Assembly: GCF_003634695.1 (NCBI RefSeq)
Contig: NZ_RBWV01000011.1
Location: forward strand, 1-64,000
Length of the DNA: 64,000 bases
Source: Motilibacter peucedani
Lineage (GTDB): Bacteria > Actinomycetota > Actinomycetes > Motilibacterales > Motilibacteraceae
Direction: 5' to 3'
Part shown: positions 59,572-64,000 of the stretch, piece after piece
Position numbering within the stretch: the stretch's first letter is position 1
Layout of the letters: each line of letters opens with the position of its first letter
Made by a program: the position numbers and the translations under genes
The notes under the pieces: model-generated
What the model saw: only the letters and a program-made list of their open reading frames with translations
What the model was told of the DNA's origin: nothing
Databases searched by the model: none

Positions 59572-60015
59572 TCAGGGTACGACCGTGACCGGCCAGCGCC
59601 CGGCCCGCACCAGGCGCACGGCCAGCGACCCGACGATCCGGTGCCCCGCGCTCGCGGAGGCGCCGACGACGACGGCGTCGGCGCGTACCTCGTCGGCGAT
59701 CCGCGAGAGCTCCGTGAACGCGTCGCCGCGGGCGCTGCGGAACTGCGCACGCACGCCGGCGTGCTCCGCGCCCCACTCGACCTGCTTGGCGATCTGCTCC
59801 GCGTTCTCGTCGAGCGTCGCCTCGACGACGCCGATCGCGCCGGGCACGAGGCCCGCCATCGCCATGCCGCCGACGACGTGGACGACGAGCAGCTCGGCGC
59901 CCTGGCGGCGCGCGAGGCCGGCCGCGTAGGCGCCGGCACGCATCGAGGTGGGCGAGCCGTCGATGCCCACGACGATGATGGTCGGGCCGTCGTTGCCGAG
60001 CTCGAAGCCGTTCAC
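59572..60015 (-). CDS. Universal stress protein (UspA) family
   Basis: A 147-residue single UspA domain: IIVVGIDGSPTSMRAGAYAA at the start and DAVVVGASASAGHRIVGSLA near the end. The ATP-binding motif Gx2Gx9G(S/T) is partly degenerate (GASASAGHRIVGS), so ATP binding is uncertain. The GTG is coupled to the permease stop by 4 nt, so it belongs to the osmoprotectant operon and might sense or report stress there. Confidence 0.88.
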   Translation of the reverse strand: MNGFELGNDGPTIIVVGIDGSPTSMRAGAYAAGLARRQGAELLVVHVVGGMAMAGLVPGAIGVVEATLDENAEQIAKQVEWGAEHAGVRAQFRSARGDAFTELSRIADEVRADAVVVGASASAGHRIVGSLAVRLVRAGRWPVTVVP

Positions 60016-60752
60016 GCGCCGGACGCGGCGAGCGCCGGGTCCTCCGGCGCCTCGGCCAGCACGGCGGCAGCCCGCCGCCGGCGGCGCGGCGGGCGCAGGC
60101 TGGCCGGCGTCAGCGACCGCTGCAGCCCGGCGAGGCCGAGCTCAGCGACGACCGCGAGCAGCGAGACGAGGAGCCCGCCGGCGAGGGTCTCGCCGTAGTC
60201 CTGCGTGCTGAAGCCCTCGTTGATGATCGTGCCGAGGCCGCCGCCGCCCACCAGCGCGGCCAGGGTCGCGGTCGCGATCACCTGCACCACAGCCGTACGG
60301 ATGCCGGCGGCGACGAGCGGCAGCGCCAGCGGGAGCTCCACCCGGCGCAGCACCTGCCCGCCCGACAGGCCCATCGCCGTCGCGGCCTCGACGAGGTCGG
60401 GGTCCACCCCGCGCATGCCGACGTAGGCGTTGGCGAGCACGACGGGCGCGGCGAACAGCGCGAGGGCGATGACGGTCGCCCGGTCGCCGAAGCCCACCGG
60501 CGTCGAGACGAGGATCGTGAGCACCGCGAGCACCGGCACCGCACGGGAGACGTTGGCCGCCGCGACCGTGAACGCGCCGCCGCGCCCGAGGTGGCCGAAG
60601 CCGATGCCGAGCGGCAGCGCGACGAGCGAGGCGAGCCCCACGGAGAGCCCGGTGATGCGCAGGTGGTCGACCAGCAGCTGCACGACGCCGTGCTGGCCCT
60701 TCCAGTTGAGCGGGTCGTTGAGCCAGACGACCGCGTCGTGGACGTAGCTCAC
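60012..60752 (-). CDS. Osmoprotectant ABC transporter permease (OpuBB/ProW-like)
   Basis: 246 residues, about six helices. The inner-membrane ABC loop is EAATAMGLSGGQVLRRVELP. A WLNDPLNWKGQHGVV N-terminal segment typical of OpuBB/OpuCD precedes the first helix. Second of two permeases, coupled to the first by a 4-nt GTGA overlap. Confidence 0.93.
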   Translation of the reverse strand: MSYVHDAVVWLNDPLNWKGQHGVVQLLVDHLRITGLSVGLASLVALPLGIGFGHLGRGGAFTVAAANVSRAVPVLAVLTILVSTPVGFGDRATVIALALFAAPVVLANAYVGMRGVDPDLVEAATAMGLSGGQVLRRVELPLALPLVAAGIRTAVVQVIATATLAALVGGGGLGTIINEGFSTQDYGETLAGGLLVSLLAVVAELGLAGLQRSLTPASLRPPRRRRRAAAVLAEAPEDPALAASGA

Positions 60753-61414
60753 GAGCGCCCCCTCGCCCAGGGCGTGACCGCCCGCGAGACGCCCAGCAGC
60801 AGCAGGTCGAGCACCAGCGCGAGCGCCACGCACAGCAGCGAGTTGGTGAGGATCTCGGCCCGGTAGAAGTTGTTGTTGAACCCGCGCAGGATCAGCTGGC
60901 CGAGCCCGCCGTAGCCCACCACGACGCCGACGGTGACCAGCGCGACCGTCGAGACGGTGGCCAGCCGGATGCCCGCCATGACCGCGGGCATCGCGATCGG
61001 CAGCTCGACACGCAGCAGGACGCGCAGCGGGCCGTAGCCCATGCCGCGGGCGGCCTCGCGCACGTCGTCGGGCACGGCGTCGAGGCCGGCCAGGGTGTTG
61101 CGCACCAGGATGAGCAGCGCGTAGAGGACCAGCCCGATCAGCACCGTGCGCGACCCGATGCCGGTGTAGGGCGCCAGCAGGGCGAACAGCGCCAGCGACG
61201 GGATCGTGTAGACCACTCCGGAGAGCCCGATCACCGGCGCGCGCAGCACGCCGAAGCGTCGTGCCAGCATCGCCAGGGGCACCGAGACGAGGGTCGCCAC
61301 GACCACGGTTTCGAGGGTCAACGTGACGTGGTGCTCGAGAGCGGTGAGGATGTCCGTGCGGTTGTCACGCACGTAGCCCCAGTCCAGCCACGGGTTGGGG
61401 GCGGAGGAGGCCAC
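60749..61414 (-). CDS. Osmoprotectant ABC transporter permease (OpuBB/ProW-like)
   Basis: 221 residues, about six helices; ABC loop EAARGMGYGPLRVLLRVELP and FNNNFYRAEI towards the end. Pairs with the other permease as a heterodimer. The GTG start at 61414 is supported by TAGCGT 6 nt upstream (leaderless). First gene of the minus-strand part of the transporter; the ATPase is divergent. Confidence 0.93.
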   Translation of the reverse strand: MASSAPNPWLDWGYVRDNRTDILTALEHHVTLTLETVVVATLVSVPLAMLARRFGVLRAPVIGLSGVVYTIPSLALFALLAPYTGIGSRTVLIGLVLYALLILVRNTLAGLDAVPDDVREAARGMGYGPLRVLLRVELPIAMPAVMAGIRLATVSTVALVTVGVVVGYGGLGQLILRGFNNNFYRAEILTNSLLCVALALVLDLLLLGVSRAVTPWARGRS

Positions 61415-61420
61415 GGATGG

Positions 61421-61426
61421 ACGCTA
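61421..61426 (-). promoter_or_regulatory. -10 box, leaderless permease operon
   Basis: TAGCGT on the minus strand, 6 nt before the GTG at 61414. It would lie within an ATG-extended form of the divergent ATPase gene, which argues for the later ATPase start. Confidence 0.55.
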
Positions 61427-61470
61427 CCCCGGTGCGGTCGCAGACCGCCACGCCAGGCGGGGGCGACCCG

Positions 61471-62628
61471 ATGATCCAGCTCGTCGGCGTCGGCAAGAGG
61501 TACGCAGACGGCACCGACGCGGTGCGCTCGCTCGACCTCTCGGTCGACCGCGGCGAGCTCGTCGCGCTGGTCGGGCCCTCGGGCTGCGGCAAGACCACGA
61601 CGCTCAAGATGGTGAACCGCCTGATCGAGCCGAGCAGCGGGCGCATCCTGCTCGACGGCGACGACGTCACGAAGGTCGAGCCCAACGGCCTGCGCCGGCG
61701 CATCGGCTACGTCATCCAGTCCGGCGGCCTGTTCCCCCACAAGAGCGTGCTCGACAACGTCTCGACCGTCCCGCTGCTGCTCGGCTGGGACCGCTCGAAG
61801 GCCCGCGCCCGCTCGCTCGAGCTGCTCGAGCTCGTCGGGCTCGACCCCGCCGTGCACGCCAAGCGCTACCCGCACCAGCTCTCGGGCGGCCAGCGCCAGC
61901 GCGTCGGGGTGGCGCGCGCCCTCGCCGCCGACCCGCCCGTGCTGCTCATGGACGAGCCGTTCAGCGCGGTCGACCCGATCGTGCGCGACCGGCTGCAGCT
62001 GGAGTTCCTGCGCCTGCAGGAGGAGATCCACAAGACGGTGGTCCTCGTGACCCACGACATCGACGAGGCCGTGCGGCTCGCCGACCGCATCGCGGTGCTC
62101 TCGCAGGGCGGCAAGCTCGAGCAGTACGACGCGCCCGCCACCGTGCTCGGCGCGCCGGCCACCGACTTCGTCGCGTCCTTCGTCGGCGCCGACCGCGGGC
62201 TCAAGCGGCTCTCGGTCACCGGCATCGCCGCCACCGACCTCGAGTCCCCGCCGGTCGTCTACGCCTCCGACAGCCTCGCCGCCGCCGAGGAGACGCTGCG
62301 CGGCGAGGGCGCCGCCTGGGCGGTCTGCCTCGACGAGCGGGGGACGCTCAAGGGCTGGGTGGGCCTGCGTGACACGGCCGGCGGCGTCGCGACGGTGGGC
62401 GAGGTCTGCCACCGCATGGAGGCGTGGGTGCCGGCCCGCGCGACGCTCAAGCAGGCGTTCCAGGAGATGCTCCAGCACGACGCCGGCTGGGTCGCGGTGC
62501 TCGACGGCGACAGGTACGTCGGGGTGCTGACCCCGCGCACCCTCCACGAGGCGCTGCGACGCAGCGTCGACGCGGACGCCCTCGGCGTCCCCCTCGAGCA
62601 CACCGAGGTCGACAACGTCCCGAGCTGA
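61471..62628 (+). CDS. Osmoprotectant ABC transporter ATP-binding protein with CBS domains
   Basis: 385 residues from the ATG at 61471 (GGCGGGGG upstream). Walker A GPSGCGKTT, Q-loop QSGGLFPHKSV, signature LSGGQRQR, Walker B VLLMDEP, then from about residue 240 two CBS modules (PPVVYASDSLAAAEETLRGE, and MEAWVPARATLKQAFQEML). CBS domains gate Opu transporters by ionic strength or bind c-di-AMP in Firmicutes. An ATG at 61417 would extend the protein but leaves only 2 nt to the divergent permease start. Confidence 0.93.
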   Translation: MIQLVGVGKRYADGTDAVRSLDLSVDRGELVALVGPSGCGKTTTLKMVNRLIEPSSGRILLDGDDVTKVEPNGLRRRIGYVIQSGGLFPHKSVLDNVSTVPLLLGWDRSKARARSLELLELVGLDPAVHAKRYPHQLSGGQRQRVGVARALAADPPVLLMDEPFSAVDPIVRDRLQLEFLRLQEEIHKTVVLVTHDIDEAVRLADRIAVLSQGGKLEQYDAPATVLGAPATDFVASFVGADRGLKRLSVTGIAATDLESPPVVYASDSLAAAEETLRGEGAAWAVCLDERGTLKGWVGLRDTAGGVATVGEVCHRMEAWVPARATLKQAFQEMLQHDAGWVAVLDGDRYVGVLTPRTLHEALRRSVDADALGVPLEHTEVDNVPS

Positions 62629-62638
62629 GCGCTTCCGC

Positions 62639-62677
62639 TAGGGTCCCTCGCCGGCAGCAGGCCGGCAGCAGGCCGGG
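62639..62677 (+). repeat. 11-nt tandem repeat in a 5' leader
   Basis: TAGGGT (62639-62644) looks like a -10; after it the unit GCCGGCAGCAG occurs twice in tandem and half again (62650-62677). The repeat lies in the leader of the SDR gene. Confidence 0.5.
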
Positions 62678-62700
62678 AACGGCGGTGGGGAGGAGCGCAG

Positions 62701-63396
62701 GTGCGGGTCGCGGTCGCCGGGGGTTCCGGCGTGGTCGGGCGGCTGGTCGTCGCCGAGCTCGCCCGGGGAGGCCACGACCCCGTCGTCGTGGCGAGGAGCG
62801 CGGGCGTCGACCTGCTGACGGGCGCCGGGCTCGAGGGGGCCCTGACCGGGTGCACCGCCGTCGTCGACGTCTCGAACGTCGCGACGACGAGCGCACGGCG
62901 CTCGCGGGCGTTCTTCGCCAGCGCCACCCGCCGCCTGCTCGACGCGGCGGCGGACGCCCGGGTCGAGCACGTGCTCCTGCTCTCGATCGTGGGCGTCGAC
63001 GAGGTCGACCTCGGCTACTACCAGGGCAAGCGGCTCCAGGAGCAGCTCGTGCGCCGCAGTCCGCTCCCCTGGACCGTGCTGCGGGCGACGCAGTTCCTGG
63101 AGTTCCCCGGCCAGGTGCTCGACCGCTCCAGCGGGCCCGTCGCCCTGGTCCCGCGCATGCGCAGCCAGCCGGTTGCAGCGCGGGAGGTCGCGGCGCACCT
63201 CGTGAGCCTCCTGGCGCAGCCGCCGGCGGGCGACGCAGTCGCGATCGCGGGCCCCGAGCAGCACGAGGTCGTCGACCTGGCCCGGGAGCTGCTCGAGGCG
63301 CGCGGCTCCCACCGCCGGGTGGTGCCCGTGCGACTGCCCGGGGCGGTGGGGAGGGGCCTCGCCGGCGGGATGCTGCTCCCCGCGGCGAGCACGTGA
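62701..63396 (+). CDS. NAD(P)-binding SDR/NmrA-like protein, C-terminus frameshifted
   Basis: 231 residues: VAVAGGSGVVGRLVVAELAR at the N-terminus, VLLLSIVGVD, YYQGKRLQEQLV and LPWTVLRATQFLEF. It matches atypical SDRs of the NmrA/HSCARG type. In this family the chain normally ends in a TWxEFL-like segment. Here the stop comes first and the segment TGTTTWREFLRH is read in another frame just after (63391-63440), so a one-base change near 63370-63395 has cut the tail. GGGAGGAG precedes the GTG. Confidence 0.8.
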   Translation: MRVAVAGGSGVVGRLVVAELARGGHDPVVVARSAGVDLLTGAGLEGALTGCTAVVDVSNVATTSARRSRAFFASATRRLLDAAADARVEHVLLLSIVGVDEVDLGYYQGKRLQEQLVRRSPLPWTVLRATQFLEFPGQVLDRSSGPVALVPRMRSQPVAAREVAAHLVSLLAQPPAGDAVAIAGPEQHEVVDLARELLEARGSHRRVVPVRLPGAVGRGLAGGMLLPAAST

Positions 63397-63447
63397 CGGG
63401 CACGACGACCTGGCGGGAGTTCCTGCGCCACGAGGGCTGACCGGGAC

Positions 63448-63453
63448 TAGCGT
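63448..63453 (+). promoter_or_regulatory. -10 box, leaderless SRPBCC gene
   Basis: TAGCGT, 7 nt before the GTG at 63461. It favours that GTG over the one at 63452. Confidence 0.55.
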
Positions 63454-63460
63454 GCGGGGC

Positions 63461-63919
63461 GTGTACTCGACGACGACGTCCCGGAGCGTCCGCGCCTCCC
63501 CGCGCGCGGTCTACGACGCGCTGCTCGACCCGCAGGCGGTGTCGCGCTGGCGGGTGCCCGAGGGCATGAGCGCGCACGTGCACGAGTTCGACGCCCGTGA
63601 GGGCGGCCGCTTCCGGGTGTCCCTGACCTACGCCTCCGGCTCGGCGCAGGGCAAGTCCGGAGAGCACACCGACACCTACTCCGGCCGCTTCGTGCGGCTG
63701 GTGCCGGACGAGCAGGTCGTCGAGGAGCTCGCGTTCGAGACCGACGACCCCGAGCTGGGCGCCACCATGACCATGACCACGACGCTGAGGGCCCACGACG
63801 GCCGCACCGAGGTGGTGCTCGTGCACGACGGCGTCCCGGACGCGGTGGCGCCCGCCGACAACGAGACGGGCACGCGGATGGCGCTCGACAACCTCGCCCG
63901 CCTGGTCGAGGGGCGCTGA
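63461..63919 (+). CDS. SRPBCC / AHSA1-type START-domain protein
   Basis: 152 residues with the AHSA1 layout: VRASPRAVYDALLDPQAVSR, GGRFRVSLTY, TYSGRFVRLVPDEQVVEELA and a last helix NETGTRMALDNLARL. This fold binds hydrophobic ligands; the ligand is unknown. Not linked to known regulators here. It converges with a gene running off the end of the window. Confidence 0.85.
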   Translation: MYSTTTSRSVRASPRAVYDALLDPQAVSRWRVPEGMSAHVHEFDAREGGRFRVSLTYASGSAQGKSGEHTDTYSGRFVRLVPDEQVVEELAFETDDPELGATMTMTTTLRAHDGRTEVVLVHDGVPDAVAPADNETGTRMALDNLARLVEGR

Positions 63920-63922
63920 GGC

Positions 63923-64000
63923 TCAGGCCGCCGGCGGCGTACGGGTCAGCACCCGCTCCACGCGCCGGTCGGGCACCAGCCAGAGCAGGGCGACCAGCAC
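63923..64000 (-). CDS. C-terminus of a further gene, probably membrane protein (partial)
   Basis: The last 78 bases read in one open frame on the minus strand, ending TGA at 63923: VLVALLWLVPDRRVERVLTR then TPPAA. A hydrophobic stretch followed by a basic tail suggests the end of a membrane protein. Too short to identify. Confidence 0.45.
   Translation of the reverse strand: MLVALLWLVPDRRVERVLTRTPPAA

Noticed and set aside
61417-61470. Upstream ATG as start of the osmoprotectant ATPase
   Set aside because: It would leave 2 nt to the divergent permease and overlap its -10; the family starts at MIQLxGV.

Overview
The window is a very GC-rich, densely packed chromosomal segment of an actinomycete. 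Evidence: the rex-hemA-hemC-cobA/hemD-hemB operon, an Lsr2 nucleoid protein, the 32-residue basic protein of the bS22 type next to an excisionase-like HTH gene, the radA-disA-mutY block, ClpC, and many starts that look leaderless (TANNNT 6-7 nt before GTG/ATG). Gene order near hem, proC, ppx and disA resembles Mycobacterium, but an orphan CheW-like protein and other content suggest a free-living relative (Kineosporia/Motilibacter/Nocardioides-like). I cannot name the genus. No rRNA, tRNA, CRISPR array, prophage or transposase was seen.

Layout. 1-6.6 kb: tetrapyrrole operon under the redox sensor Rex, with a glutaredoxin-like gene. 6.7-12.9 kb: DUF2071 and Pr6Pr proteins, bS22, the HTH protein, an AcuC-type deacetylase, a secreted three-repeat protein and a CopC-type copper protein. 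13-16 kb: a group-II ECF metal transporter (CbiM/NikMN, CbiQ, CbiO), probably for nickel, behind a Nur-like box. 16-21.4 kb: gamma-glutamyltransferase, a MOSC protein and a MacAB-like tripartite exporter. 21.4-29.8 kb: a PhyH oxygenase with its own palindromic operator, proC, a TetR-regulated ABC-2 exporter, Ppx/GppA, a Cys-rich protein, two NUDIX hydrolases and an MFS/TetR pair. 30.3-36.4 kb: radA, disA (c-di-AMP synthase), CheW-like, mutY and an anti-sigma-like ATPase with a PAS domain. 36.5-43.7 kb: clpC, lsr2, a tiny membrane protein, GNAT, lysS, pgi. 43.8-52 kb: uidA and a LarA-family nickel-pincer enzyme downstream of the cofactor operon DUF2520-panC-nadB-nadC-coaX. 52-58.2 kb: MidA/NDUFAF7 methyltransferase, PrsW protease, P450, two PH-domain membrane proteins and a solo NuoD. 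58.3-62.6 kb: an osmoprotectant ABC transporter with an embedded UspA and a binding protein that appears circularly permuted. 62.7-64 kb: an SDR with a frameshifted tail, an SRPBCC protein and the end of a further gene.

How the genes fit together. Two nickel-linked elements (ECF transporter and LarA homologue) sit in one region, as do two complex-I-linked ones (MidA and NuoD). c-di-AMP synthesis (DisA) lies in the same window as a transporter ATPase with CBS domains, the class of domain c-di-AMP regulates in Firmicutes Opu systems. Operons are tight, with many 4-nt ATGA/GTGA overlaps. Several transcription units end in long perfect inverted repeats, and one palindrome of about 55 bp occurs twice, both times between convergent genes.
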